Position numbers and translations under genes: made by a program. Below, piece by piece: positions 45,508 to 54,042 of a stretch of DNA of 64,000 bases. The stretch spans positions 1 through 64,000 of the forward strand of contig NZ_OUNR01000022.1 of the NCBI RefSeq assembly GCF_900403705.1, read 5' to 3'. Source of the DNA: Nitrospira lenta. Its GTDB lineage: Bacteria; Nitrospirota; Nitrospiria; Nitrospirales; Nitrospiraceae. Below the pieces are notes generated by a model. That model did not search any database and was not told where the DNA came from. It saw only the letters and a list, made by a program, of their open reading frames with translations. The number at the start of each line of letters is the position of its first letter. The first letter of the stretch is position 1.

Positions 45508-46203
45508 CTACGGATGCTCTTCCACCCACACTTCACCCTCGGGCGTGCGTTCGAGCTTCCAAATAGGAGTAATCTGCTTCAACTCATCGATCGCCCACTT
45601 GCAGGCCTGGAACGCCTCCGCCCGATGCTCGGCACCGGCGATAATCAGCACGATATTCTCACCGATCGTAATTTCGCCGTAGCGGTGAATGATCAGCAAC
45701 TCCAAAATGTCGAAATCTTTCAGCGCCCGCTCGCGGATCTCACGTAGCTTCTTCTCCGCCATCCCTTCGTAATGCTCGAAGGTGATGCTATCGACATCCC
45801 GACCTTTCGAGCGATCGCGGGCGATCCCCAGAAACGTCGCAATCCCGCCGATCCGCTTCGACCGGCTCTTCACCCGATCAAGCTCTTGGTCGATGGAGAA
45901 ATTCTCCCGCTGCACCCGAACGAACTGGCTCTCGTCTATCGGTTCCATACCTGATCCACCTGCGAATGGAGGAAGCAATGCAATCTCATCACCGTCTTTG
46001 ATTTCTGTCTCCTCGTGGGCAATCTCCTGATTGACCGACACCAGGACCTTCTTCTTATGAATCAACTCCCCGACCTGCGGATATTCGCGATCAAGAATCT
46101 CAACCAAATCTTTCACTCGCCGCCCATTCGTCAAGGCCAGAGAGAGAGACCCTTGATTCCTGGCCAGCACCTTCGTCATGCCGAACAGCTTGATCGTAAC
46201 CAT
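45508..46203 (-). CDS. moaX: MoaD-MoaE fusion (MoaX-type molybdopterin synthase)
   Basis: This 231-residue protein joins both halves of molybdopterin synthase. Residues 1-83 are a ubiquitin-fold MoaD ending in the PPFAGG tail (G82-G83). Residues from about 86 are MoaE, with FLGIARDRSKG and HYEGMAEKKL near 130-155 and a HRYGEITIGE catalytic region near 180. In normal synthase the MoaD C-terminal glycine must be free to become a thiocarboxylate; here it is followed directly by Ser-Gly-Met. Mycobacterium tuberculosis MoaX is a similar fusion that is cleaved after its Gly-Gly. The ATG at 46203 lies five bases after the moaC stop. Confidence 0.92.
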   Translation of the reverse strand: MVTIKLFGMTKVLARNQGSLSLALTNGRRVKDLVEILDREYPQVGELIHKKKVLVSVNQEIAHEETEIKDGDEIALLPPFAGGSGMEPIDESQFVRVQRENFSIDQELDRVKSRSKRIGGIATFLGIARDRSKGRDVDSITFEHYEGMAEKKLREIRERALKDFDILELLIIHRYGEITIGENIVLIIAGAEHRAEAFQACKWAIDELKQITPIWKLERTPEGEVWVEEHP

Positions 46204-46207
46204 GATT

Positions 46208-46702
46208 TCAGTCAGGCCTCGTATAGGTTCCCGACTTACCGCCTGACTTTGAGAGCAAGCACACATTCGTGAAGCTCATCCCGCGATCGATCGCCTTGCA
46301 CATATCATAGATGGTGAGCGCCGCTACGGACGCTGCTGTCATCGCTTCCATCTCCACACCGGTCTGCCCCGTAGTCTTGACCGTGGCGTAGATATGGATG
46401 GCACAGAGGCCTGCCTGGTTCGGCTGAGATTCTTCTTTGAAAGAGATATCGACGCTGGTAATCAGGAGAGGGTGGCACATGGGAATAAGGTCTGGGGTCT
46501 TCTTGGCCCCCATCACCCCGGCAACCTGGGCTACCGCCAGCACATCGCCCTTGGCGATCTTCCCGCGCTGAATCTTCTCCAGCGTGGCCGGAAGCATCAA
46601 GACAGTCGCCTGCGCAGTCCCGACCCGTTCGGTCGAGTCTTTCGCGCTGACATCGACCATCCGCGCCCGGCCCGACTCGTTAAAGTGTGTGAACTCAGCC
46701 AT
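46208..46702 (-). CDS. moaC: Cyclic pyranopterin monophosphate synthase MoaC
   Basis: This 164-residue enzyme converts the MoaA product to cyclic pyranopterin monophosphate. Signatures are [20 protein letters not shown] near 66-85 and [25 protein letters not shown] near 112-136, which carry the catalytic Lys and Asp residues. The ATG at 46702 begins the conserved [16 protein letters not shown] segment; an ATG three codons upstream is also open. It is the first gene of the moaC-moaX-moaA run. Confidence 0.96.
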   Translation of the reverse strand: MAEFTHFNESGRARMVDVSAKDSTERVGTAQATVLMLPATLEKIQRGKIAKGDVLAVAQVAGVMGAKKTPDLIPMCHPLLITSVDISFKEESQPNQAGLCAIHIYATVKTTGQTGVEMEAMTAASVAALTIYDMCKAIDRGMSFTNVCLLSKSGGKSGTYTRPD

Positions 46703-46880
46703 TTCTCTCAATGAATCAGCTGGTTATACATTGCGCCGATCGGTCATTATAGAAAGCGGCAGAAAACAGAGTCAATAGACGAGAATTTGAGAGGGCGCAT
46801 GGGAATCTTCCTACTCTGAAATACGCACACACTGATCGCCTGCTCAGCTTAGGCCCGAGCCAGGCCCCGCGGGCACAACA

Positions 46881-46910
46881 GAAGATGGCCGCGGTTCCAA
46901 GGCCATCTTC
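46881..46910. repeat. Perfect 10-bp inverted repeat in moaC leader
   Basis: GAAGATGGCC and GGCCATCTTC flank a ten-base loop. It is too far from any plus-strand gene end to be an obvious terminator. On the minus strand it would lie in the moaC 5' leader and might attenuate that transcript. Confidence 0.45.
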
Positions 46911-46980
46911 TTGCTTATGCATAATGGAACTATGCAAATCTGTATTGGACACCAATCAGACAATCAGACAATGGGAAAGG

Positions 46981-47009
46981 TTGACAAGTGAACACCCTTC
47001 CGCAAGAAT
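46981..47009 (+). promoter_or_regulatory. Candidate sigma-70-type promoter
   Basis: A perfect TTGACA at 46981-46986 is followed after 17 bases by AAGAAT (47004-47009), four of six matches to TATAAT. It lies about 70 bases before the protease start. Confidence 0.45.
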
Positions 47010-47076
47010 CGCACGCCTATATTATTAGGTAGCGATGTATCCTACGCCAGTTCACCTACTAGTTGGCTAAAACACG

Positions 47077-47964
47077 ATGCACTTCCATGGACTCCGAGAA
47101 CCCCTCGTCGTGGCCGCAATCATGCTGACCATATCCCAGGAAATCTGCCAGGCACAAACGGCTCCGCCCCCTGTGCTCCGCACCTCACAGTTTGATCAGC
47201 GAGTGCTTGAGACCGTCGTCTCGATCGAACGGAGACCATCACCCGACAAAGAGATCCCGGTAGGCACTGGCTTCATTGTACGTTCCAGTCGGAACCATCT
47301 GATCCTTGTCACGGCAAAGCATGTGGTGATCGACTCTGACGAGAAGCTGGTTTCCGATCTCGTATACCGCCTCAACCGCATTGGTGGATCAACACAATTA
47401 GTGAGGGACGCTGACCTTGCACAGATAGGAGTCGGATCTTGGTTCCTATCTCCGCAGCACGATCTCGCCGTACGCTTCCTGCCAATTGTTCAGGAATCTC
47501 CAGTCAAAGCCATTCCGTTAGACCGATTCGTCGAGGAACCCCAGGTTGAAGCTGGCACCCCCCTCGCCGCGCTGGGATTCCCCATGGGACTCAGGTCTGT
47601 CGATCATTACAAGCCTATTGCTCGACGAGGCATGGTCGGTCGAGCAGACCCGTTGATGGTTCTCGCCGACCTCTTTGTTTTCCCCGGGAACAGCGGAGGC
47701 CCCGTTGTGTATGTCCCGATGTCCAAGACAGGTGACGTTTCCACCGATGGCGCCGAGATCGTGCGCCAGGAAATGTTAGTCGGAGTCGTCTCGTCCTTTA
47801 TTCCTTATAAAGAAATCGCGGTAAGCGAGCACACGAAGCGCCCTCGCGTCGTATTCGAGGAGAACTCGGGCCTGGCCAACCTTGTGCCGGCGTGGATCGT
47901 GAAAGCTTTCATTACAACCGGCGACGTCATGTCGTTTGATGAGACGCTCAGCAGGAAGAGATGA
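47077..47964 (+). CDS. Secreted trypsin-like serine protease
   Basis: This 295-residue protein has an N-terminal signal-like segment (hydrophobic 9-24, cleavage near CQAQT) and a trypsin-fold domain. The catalytic triad is visible: H82 in VTAKHVV, D129 in SPQHDLAVRFL, and S206 in the PGNSGGPVVY loop. No PDZ domain follows, unlike DegP/HtrA. It may act as a periplasmic protease. The region between the His and Asp motifs and the C-terminal PYKEIAV segment are unremarkable. It stands alone on the plus strand, so partners cannot be inferred. Confidence 0.85.
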   Translation: MHFHGLREPLVVAAIMLTISQEICQAQTAPPPVLRTSQFDQRVLETVVSIERRPSPDKEIPVGTGFIVRSSRNHLILVTAKHVVIDSDEKLVSDLVYRLNRIGGSTQLVRDADLAQIGVGSWFLSPQHDLAVRFLPIVQESPVKAIPLDRFVEEPQVEAGTPLAALGFPMGLRSVDHYKPIARRGMVGRADPLMVLADLFVFPGNSGGPVVYVPMSKTGDVSTDGAEIVRQEMLVGVVSSFIPYKEIAVSEHTKRPRVVFEENSGLANLVPAWIVKAFITTGDVMSFDETLSRKR

Positions 47965-48200
47965 AGTCCTCACCCAAATCTTTGCCTTGAGCGGACGACC
48001 CAGCGAGCTGCCGCAGAACTCCTAGATTGTTCGCCGTTTGAAATATCCAGATGACAGCACAATCACCTTGTTTCCTTGTTACTGCGCAAGAAAATGCGGG
48101 ATAGTTCCGAACCTTGCACTTTCATCGGAAATTCCAGTGGGACAGGCGCGATCTCAAAAACTCCCTCTATTAGCTGACCATCATTACATATTCATATGAT

Positions 48201-48620
48201 ATGACAGACAACGAGCAAGACAATCGCGTCGATCTCACCCCCTACCAGGCGGCAGGCGGGCTTGAGGGCCTCACAAAGCTGGTGGACGAGTTTTACGTCA
48301 ACATGGATACGCTGCCAGAAGCTCAGACCATCCGGAACATGCACCCCAAGGATCTCACTGTCGCGCGCAAGAAATTGACCTATTTTCTTAGCGGCTGGCT
48401 TGGAGGCCCGAAGCTGTTTCAGCAACACTATGGGCCGATCAGCATTCCCGACGCGCACAAACCGTTCTCGATCGGATACGAGGAACGCGACGCCTGGCTG
48501 CTGTGCATGCAGCGAGCCCTTGCCGCCCAGCCATACAGTACCGAATTGAAAGACTATCTCTTAGCGGCACTCAGCGTCCCGGCTGAACGAGTCCGGCAAG
48601 TAAACGCAGGAGAAGTTTGA
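48201..48620 (+). CDS. Group II truncated haemoglobin
   Basis: This 139-residue globin of the 2-over-2 fold, group II, has GGLEGLTKLVDEFYVNMD at the start. The YFLSGWLGGPKLFQQHYG segment near 62-79 and the ERDAWLLCMQRAL segment near 97-109 include the conserved Trp typical of this group. Family members bind oxygen and nitric oxide and are linked to NO detoxification or redox sensing. No ribosome-binding site is obvious, and it stands alone between gaps of over 230 bases. There is no signal peptide. Confidence 0.92.
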   Translation: MTDNEQDNRVDLTPYQAAGGLEGLTKLVDEFYVNMDTLPEAQTIRNMHPKDLTVARKKLTYFLSGWLGGPKLFQQHYGPISIPDAHKPFSIGYEERDAWLLCMQRALAAQPYSTELKDYLLAALSVPAERVRQVNAGEV

Positions 48621-48893
48621 CAGCCACATACGACACGCGACAAGACACGTACCGTTCAAGACGAAAGAAAGCGGACAGCGAGCACGAAGGCGATCCAATT
48701 GCACATATCCGGTTCTTCTTACCCCTCCCCCAAGAGTGTGCCTCGGTTGGCTTTCCCTGCGCGCATTGACCGAGCACCGCCAATGATTTCACATCTAAAT
48801 CGATCCCCGGTGCGCGGGCAGCGAGCAAGAAAGGCAGCCGGAGCATACCCGCCCTCCTTGACTCTTTGAAATCCGATCCTCGACAATGCCCGC

Positions 48894-49835
48894 ATGTCAG
48901 CACACATCATCATTGAACGGCTGGAATTCCGTGGCCGCTGCGGCGTCACAGCAGAAGAACGGGCGAAGCCCCAGCCACTGGCAGTAGATGTGGAATTGGA
49001 TGCGGCCTTCGAGCCGGCCGGCCACTCGGATCATCTCGTCGACACCATCGACTATGCGAAGATCGCACAACGCCTCGTCGAGATCGGTACGACGCAGGAA
49101 GCCTGCTTACTAGAAACTCTGGCGGAACGATTCCTGGCCATGCTGTTTACAGACTTTCCCATCAAACGGGCAAACCTCTGGATCCGTAAACTGCACCCGC
49201 CCATTCCGCATGTCACCCGCTCCGTCGGCATCAGGATCAACCGCACCAGGCTCGCGCAACAACTCAGCCATATCGAGCCGAAACCAGCCTCGTTTCTGGT
49301 CGAGCAACTACACCGACTTCCCAAAGGCCGGGCCTTGGATGTGGCGGCAGGCGGAGGGCGGCACTCGCTCTTTCTCGCCGCTCGCGGGTATCACGTCGAT
49401 GCCATCGACCGCGACGAAGCTGCTCTTACCCAACTCGCTGCAGCCGCTGCAGCAACCGCACTCCCTCCGATCAAGACCAGAACAATCGACTTGGAGCAAC
49501 CGGCGCCGTTCGATCCCGGATTCGGCCATGAGACCTACGATGTCGTCATCGTCTTTTTCTATCTGCATCGATCGCTCTTTCCCTTTCTCATTGATGCCCT
49601 CAAACCCGGCGGCCTGTTGATCTATGAAACCTTTACGATCGATAACTACACCCATCACAAACATCCGCGCCGGTGGGAGTTCTGCCTGGCCCACAATGAA
49701 CTGCTGCGTATGACATCGACACTTCAAATCCTGCACTACGATGAAGGGGCTCACGACGGCGTGGAAGGTCCGCGCTCGACCTATACCGCACAATTGGTAG
49801 CCCGCAAGCCGCTGCGATCGGCTCCCTCGACATGA
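48894..49835 (+). CDS. folB: FolB-SAM methyltransferase fusion
   Basis: This 313-residue protein joins a dihydroneopterin aldolase domain (about 1-118) and a class I methyltransferase (about 125-310). The FolB part opens with IIIERLEFRGRCGVTAEER and has the DTIDYAKIAQRL and LLETLAERF motifs, with the catalytic Glu and Lys-type positions near 20 and 99. The methyltransferase has the SAM-binding ALDVAAGGGRH loop from A147 and a TehB-like layout with FDPGFGHETYDVVIVFFYLHR. The stop overlaps the PHP gene (ATGA). FolB cleaves dihydroneopterin for folate synthesis; the substrate of the methyltransferase is unknown. Confidence 0.9.
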   Translation: MSAHIIIERLEFRGRCGVTAEERAKPQPLAVDVELDAAFEPAGHSDHLVDTIDYAKIAQRLVEIGTTQEACLLETLAERFLAMLFTDFPIKRANLWIRKLHPPIPHVTRSVGIRINRTRLAQQLSHIEPKPASFLVEQLHRLPKGRALDVAAGGGRHSLFLAARGYHVDAIDRDEAALTQLAAAAAATALPPIKTRTIDLEQPAPFDPGFGHETYDVVIVFFYLHRSLFPFLIDALKPGGLLIYETFTIDNYTHHKHPRRWEFCLAHNELLRMTSTLQILHYDEGAHDGVEGPRSTYTAQLVARKPLRSAPST

Positions 49836-50680
49836 GCCGTATCGATCTCCATCTACACACGACCCATTCAGACGGCAGCCAGTCCCCAGCTGAAGTAGTC
49901 AGACTCGCCCATGAGGCAGGCGTCTCTGCCCTGGCCATCACTGATCACGACATCACCACCGGCCTTCCTGAAGCCATCACGGCGGGACAGGAACTCGGCA
50001 TTGAGATCATCCCAGGAATCGAAATTAGCTCACGCCACGGTGAGTCGGAACTGCATGTCCTGGGTTACTTTCTCAAATGGGAGGATGCCCAACTCAACGC
50101 ACGCCTGATGACGCTTCGAGAGGGCCGGCATCGCCGCAATCCCAAGATCATCGAGTTGCTGCAAGCTGCCGGCATCGACATCACCTACGATGAAGTGCGA
50201 GCCGTCGCAGGGAGCGATTCGGTAGGCCGCCCGCATATCGCCCGGGTGCTTATGGAGAAGAAGGTCGTGACAACAGCCAAGGAAGCGTTCGATCGATTTC
50301 TCGCCGAAGGCAAAGCCGCCTATGTCCCGCGAGACCTCCCCGCCCCTGTCGATGCGATCGGCTGGATCAAGGATGCCGGAGGGCTGGCAGTCCTCGCGCA
50401 CCCCACCTGGGTCAAAACACCCGAAGGTACGCTGACTGACTTAGCCCGTCAGTTGAAAGGGCAGGGCCTGGACGGAGTCGAAGTCCACTACAGCACCCAC
50501 ACCCCACGACAGACCCGCGCCTATTTGAGTCTCGCGAAGCAATTGGGGCTCTTGGTCACGGGCGGCAGCGACTTTCACGGTATGACCAAGCCCGATATCG
50601 AAGTTGGAACCGGGAAGGGCTCGCTGCATGTGCCGGATCATCTGCTTCCGAAACTCAAAGATGCCGTCGCCAGGCTCTAG
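49832..50680 (+). CDS. PHP-domain phosphoesterase (RNase AM/YciV-like)
   Basis: This 282-residue metal-dependent phosphoesterase of the PHP superfamily has metal ligands visible as DLHLHTTHSDGS (H6, H8), ITDHDIT near 38, EIIPGIEIS near 62, a VLAHP segment near 192 and TGGSDFHG near 247. It matches YciV-type proteins, which remove 5' nucleotides from RNA or act on nucleotide 3',5'-bisphosphates. It is translated with the FolB fusion gene. The TAG stop is the first part of a REP-like element. Confidence 0.9.
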   Translation: MSRIDLHLHTTHSDGSQSPAEVVRLAHEAGVSALAITDHDITTGLPEAITAGQELGIEIIPGIEISSRHGESELHVLGYFLKWEDAQLNARLMTLREGRHRRNPKIIELLQAAGIDITYDEVRAVAGSDSVGRPHIARVLMEKKVVTTAKEAFDRFLAEGKAAYVPRDLPAPVDAIGWIKDAGGLAVLAHPTWVKTPEGTLTDLARQLKGQGLDGVEVHYSTHTPRQTRAYLSLAKQLGLLVTGGSDFHGMTKPDIEVGTGKGSLHVPDHLLPKLKDAVARL

Positions 50681-50758
50681 CGGGATGCTGAAGCCGCGAT
50701 GCCAATACAAGCCTCATTGCCACGTTTACTCATTCATAAGTTTTTCCGCAGCCTGCTA
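50678..50758. repeat. REP-like palindromic element
   Basis: TAGCGGGATGCTGAA (50678-50692) and TTCCGCAGCCTGCTA (50744-50758) are inverted repeats matching at 12 of 15 positions. The element begins at the TAG stop of the PHP gene and has a T-run before its right arm. Confidence 0.65.
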
Positions 50759-50845
50759 ACCCGCGCTCCCTGTGCGTTTCCCGCTATTCGTTGACTCTTC
50801 AGACCTATCCGTTAGACTTTGGGCAGCTTCTCACTGAATCTATCC

Positions 50846-52246
50846 ATGACACACGCATCCAGCTGGCTCATTCAGTTCGCAATCGTCTCATTCGTGGCCC
50901 TCTTTGCAGGTCCGCTCCTGAGCAAGCTGCCGTTTGCCGAGCACTTCCCCCTAACCTTCCTCAGCATGACAGGACCACAAACGATTCGCCTGGTCGTTGA
51001 AGGCACCGGCCTCCTCTCGCTCTGGATTCTGGCCTTTCATGCCTTTCGCCACATGCCGGACAACGGACGCGGCTTCACCTTTCTCAGCCGGATCATCCTT
51101 CCGCTGATCACGATCGTCGTCCTCATTGTCGGGGACAAGACCATCCAAGTAGCCGGACAAACGCTGATTGAAGAAGTCGGCATCCAGCGATACAGCCTCG
51201 GCTATGCCACCGCGCTGGTCATCACCGGGCTCTGGTTGACTGTCGCCTGGCTACTCAATATCGAGGCCCTCCATCTCTACGTCACCGCCCCTGCACAGAC
51301 ACGCGGTCGAAAGAAGACGCCCCAGACCGCCGACGAGAGTCATGACACTTCTGAAAGTTCCGGTCCATCCGATACCTCTGACTCAGCCTCCGCAGATTCG
51401 CTCGACAATGGATCTCCCCCCGCCATGCTTGGACGATACAAAGTCCTGAAGGAACTTGGACGCGGAGCCATGGGGGTCGTGTATCTCGGCAAAGACCCCA
51501 CGATTCAACGATTCGTGGCCATCAAAACCATGCGACTCGATGAGGTCGACGATGCGGAGAAGCTCCGGGAAGTGAAATCCCGGTTTTTCCGCGAAGCGGA
51601 ATCGACCGGCCGGCTCGCACACCCCAATATCGTCACGATTTACGACGCGGGCGAAGAGCAGGACCTCGGCTACATCGCCATGGAGGTGCTGGAGGGCACC
51701 ACGCTCAAGCACTGGGCGCGCAAACCCAACCTGCTGCCGCTCGACAAACTGATTCCAATCATTGCCACCGTCGCCGAGGCCCTGGACTATGCCCATCAAC
51801 AAGGCGTCGTGCATCGCGACATTAAGCCGGCCAATATCATGATCACCAAAGGCGCGACGGTGAAAGTCATGGATTTTGGCATTGCGAAAATGGCCTCGTC
51901 GTCGAAGACGCAAACCAACATCGTGCTCGGCACCCCCACCTATATGTCACCGGAACAGATTGCCGGGAAAAAGGTCGATGGACGATCCGATATTTTCTCG
52001 CTGGGAGTCGTCCTCTTTGAAATGCTGAGCGGCCGTCCCCCCTTCACGGCGGATAACTTATCCGCCTTGCTCTTCGCGATTGCCCATAATCCTCACCCCT
52101 CCATAAAGATCATTCGTCCTGATATTCCCTCGGCCCTCCAACTGGTGCTCAAGCAAATGCTCGAAAAAGATCCAGCCTTACGGTTTCGACGGGCATCCGA
52201 GGTCGCCCAGGAATTGCGCGCGTGCCTGCAAGGCCAGACCGTCTAA
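50846..52246 (+). CDS. Membrane-anchored Hanks-type Ser/Thr protein kinase
   Basis: This 466-residue kinase has four hydrophobic segments at its N-terminus (about 7-150) instead of the usual C-terminal anchor. An Asp/Ser/Thr-rich linker follows (about 155-195), then a full kinase domain (about 200-460). Kinase motifs are the P-loop GRGAMGVVYLGKD, the VAIK lysine, HRDIKPANI with the catalytic Asp, DFGIAK, GTPTYMSPEQ and the D-x-F-S-L-G-V motif, all complete. A TTG start at 50819 would add nine residues. A PP2C phosphatase follows after a REP-like element and probably reverses its action. Confidence 0.92.
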   Translation: MTHASSWLIQFAIVSFVALFAGPLLSKLPFAEHFPLTFLSMTGPQTIRLVVEGTGLLSLWILAFHAFRHMPDNGRGFTFLSRIILPLITIVVLIVGDKTIQVAGQTLIEEVGIQRYSLGYATALVITGLWLTVAWLLNIEALHLYVTAPAQTRGRKKTPQTADESHDTSESSGPSDTSDSASADSLDNGSPPAMLGRYKVLKELGRGAMGVVYLGKDPTIQRFVAIKTMRLDEVDDAEKLREVKSRFFREAESTGRLAHPNIVTIYDAGEEQDLGYIAMEVLEGTTLKHWARKPNLLPLDKLIPIIATVAEALDYAHQQGVVHRDIKPANIMITKGATVKVMDFGIAKMASSSKTQTNIVLGTPTYMSPEQIAGKKVDGRSDIFSLGVVLFEMLSGRPPFTADNLSALLFAIAHNPHPSIKIIRPDIPSALQLVLKQMLEKDPALRFRRASEVAQELRACLQGQTV

Positions 52247-52381
52247 CAGGATGCTGAAAAAATCAGTCGGCGGCGCTCCCTGCCGTCGCCGAAGTCCTTC
52301 TCGAAGGCCGGTCGCATCGCTCTCATACGAAAACCGTCAGCCATATTTTCGGCATCGCCCGAGGTGTTCAGCAGTCCGCTA
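52244..52381. repeat. REP-like palindromic element
   Basis: TAACAGGATGCTGAA (52244-52258) and TTCAGCAGTCCGCTA (52367-52381) are inverted repeats matching at 11 of 15 positions. It starts at the TAA stop of the kinase gene and ends eight bases before the PP2C start. Confidence 0.65.
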
Positions 52382-52388
52382 GAAAAAG

Positions 52389-53180
52389 ATGCCCATGCCG
52401 CTTGCCGTTACCCATAGTGCACTTTCTGATATCGGTCGCAGACGATCGCACAATGAAGACCGTTGCTGCACCGACACTACCTTAGGCCTCTTCCTTGTCT
52501 GCGACGGCATGGGCGGCAGTAAGGCCGGCGAGATTGCCAGCGGCCTCGCAGTTGAAACCATTCACCGTCATATCAATGAAGCGTCACAGAACGCTGCGTT
52601 CCCCATGATCGGTCAATCCGACCCAACCATTTCGCCATCAGGAAATCGTCTCCTCAGCGCGATCTGCGATGCCAATCGCGTCATTCATCGTGAGGGACAC
52701 AAAAATCCTGACTGGGCCGGGATGGGAACGACCGTCGTCGCAGTACTGCTCACCAACCGACTGATGTCGTTCGCTCATGTCGGTGACAGCCGCCTCTACC
52801 TGGTCCGCGCCCGTGCCATTCAGCCCCTGACAACCGATCACTCCTGGGTGGCTGAACAGGTGCGCGCTGGCCTGATGACTGAAGCCGAAGCCGAGCAATC
52901 GCCACGGCGCAACCTCGTGACCCGCGCCTTGGGAGTGGCACCGGAAGTCGACATCACCATCGGCGAGGCAGAGTTACAGGAAGGCGACCGGCTCTTGCTC
53001 TGTTCGGATGGCCTGACAAAAGGCGTCGAGACAGCGCGGCTCCTCAATGTCCTGACACACACCGATGACATGATCGGCGCAACCCGGCGCTTGGTCGCCC
53101 TCGCCAATGAGGCTGGCGGAGACGACAATACAACCGTCATCACCATCGCTGTCCATGAGGCCACGGAACAACCGATGTAG
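52389..53180 (+). CDS. PP2C-family serine/threonine phosphatase
   Basis: This 263-residue cytoplasmic PP2C opens with HSALSDIGRRRSHNEDRC. Metal-binding aspartates lie in VCDGMGGSKAGE (about 38-50), AHVGDSRLYLVRAR (about 130) and LLCSDGLTKGV (about 205), and GGDDNTTVITI (about 243) completes the site. It is separated from the upstream membrane kinase gene by a REP-like element, which makes a kinase-phosphatase pair likely. A second, related PP2C lies at 25191. An internal ATG two codons in is also possible. Confidence 0.93.
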   Translation: MPMPLAVTHSALSDIGRRRSHNEDRCCTDTTLGLFLVCDGMGGSKAGEIASGLAVETIHRHINEASQNAAFPMIGQSDPTISPSGNRLLSAICDANRVIHREGHKNPDWAGMGTTVVAVLLTNRLMSFAHVGDSRLYLVRARAIQPLTTDHSWVAEQVRAGLMTEAEAEQSPRRNLVTRALGVAPEVDITIGEAELQEGDRLLLCSDGLTKGVETARLLNVLTHTDDMIGATRRLVALANEAGGDDNTTVITIAVHEATEQPM

Positions 53181-53328
53181 CATCGGGGCCGTCAGCGACT
53201 GGCCAGGTAACAACATCCCACCCACCGGGACATCATAGGACCGGCGCAGTAGGTCGCGTAGCCCCGGTTCGCCCAGTTCGAATGATCTGGAATCTGAAAG
53301 ATATCGTTGAGCGGTTCAGTCTGAACGG

Positions 53329-53952
53329 CTAGTTTCTGAGAGTGAGTGCGCCTTTGGGTAATGTCGCGTAGCACCCATCCGACACATCCTGGGCGTGGTC
53401 CTGCAAGCACTGCAACATCTGCCCCTCGCCTGACGGCACCTCGCGGCAGAAGCGCTTCACATCCTCCGCGCACGCCAGCGCATGGCCGGAGTGTTCCTTC
53501 CACCGCACGAGCTGCTGACGGATCACCGACTGACAGAGGGATGGAAGCTGCTTGGCCCGTCGCTCTATACAGCGTCGGCGCCCCTCGCCTTGCAGACTAT
53601 CCGGACAGGCCTGCTGCAATTCAGCTTCGCATTTCATCTCCGCGATTTGCTTTGTGCGCGGATCTAACGCAACGCCTGCCCCTCTCACACCCTGCTCAGA
53701 TTGAATGATCTCCGCACCGTTGACCACGACTCGATGCGATCCCGGCGCATCCGGGGCCGGCACCCCTGGAATACTCAGATCCAGCGCGGGCGTCGGAGGA
53801 GCGACCTTCATGGATCGGGACGAGACTGCGGATGCATGGAGTTGATCTTTGGTGGGCATATTCGCCCAGACCAGCCCCCACACGAGTCCCAGCCCGATTA
53901 TGGTCACAAGAATGGCGGTCAGGCGGCTTGATGACGGCGATGGTTTCGGCAT
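53329..53952 (-). CDS. Membrane-anchored Cys-rich protein (GLG1-like repeat)
   Basis: This 207-residue protein has one N-terminal transmembrane helix (about 11-30) and a Pro-rich region. From about 100 a Cys-rich domain follows with eight cysteines. The repeat LACAEDVKRFCREVPSGEG...CLQDH follows the CxxDxxxFC...G...CLxxH pattern of the GLG1/cysteine-rich Golgi-type repeat seen in some bacterial envelope proteins. Disulfide bonds are likely, implying a periplasmic domain. The function is unknown. It converges with the PP2C gene. Confidence 0.7.
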   Translation of the reverse strand: MPKPSPSSSRLTAILVTIIGLGLVWGLVWANMPTKDQLHASAVSSRSMKVAPPTPALDLSIPGVPAPDAPGSHRVVVNGAEIIQSEQGVRGAGVALDPRTKQIAEMKCEAELQQACPDSLQGEGRRRCIERRAKQLPSLCQSVIRQQLVRWKEHSGHALACAEDVKRFCREVPSGEGQMLQCLQDHAQDVSDGCYATLPKGALTLRN

Positions 53953-54042
53953 GATGTAGGCCTAGGATAGGGCAACATCTGAAGAAAAGCATCGAAAGGT
54001 GAGATTTCGAACAACGCGCCAGGCAGAACGATCGTGCGGAGA

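Larger units (their letters stand above)
46712..47076. other. Divergent intergenic region
   Basis: This 365-base gap lies between moaC (-) and the protease gene (+). It holds the GAAGATGGCC hairpin at 46881, two tandem copies of CAATCAGA (46953-46968) and a promoter candidate at 46981. I could not recognise the conserved fold of the molybdenum-cofactor riboswitch in the moaC leader by eye. Confidence 0.5.

Noticed and set aside
46712-47076. Possible molybdenum-cofactor riboswitch before moaC
   Set aside because: Only one simple 10-bp hairpin is visible; I could not match the multi-helix consensus of that riboswitch by eye.
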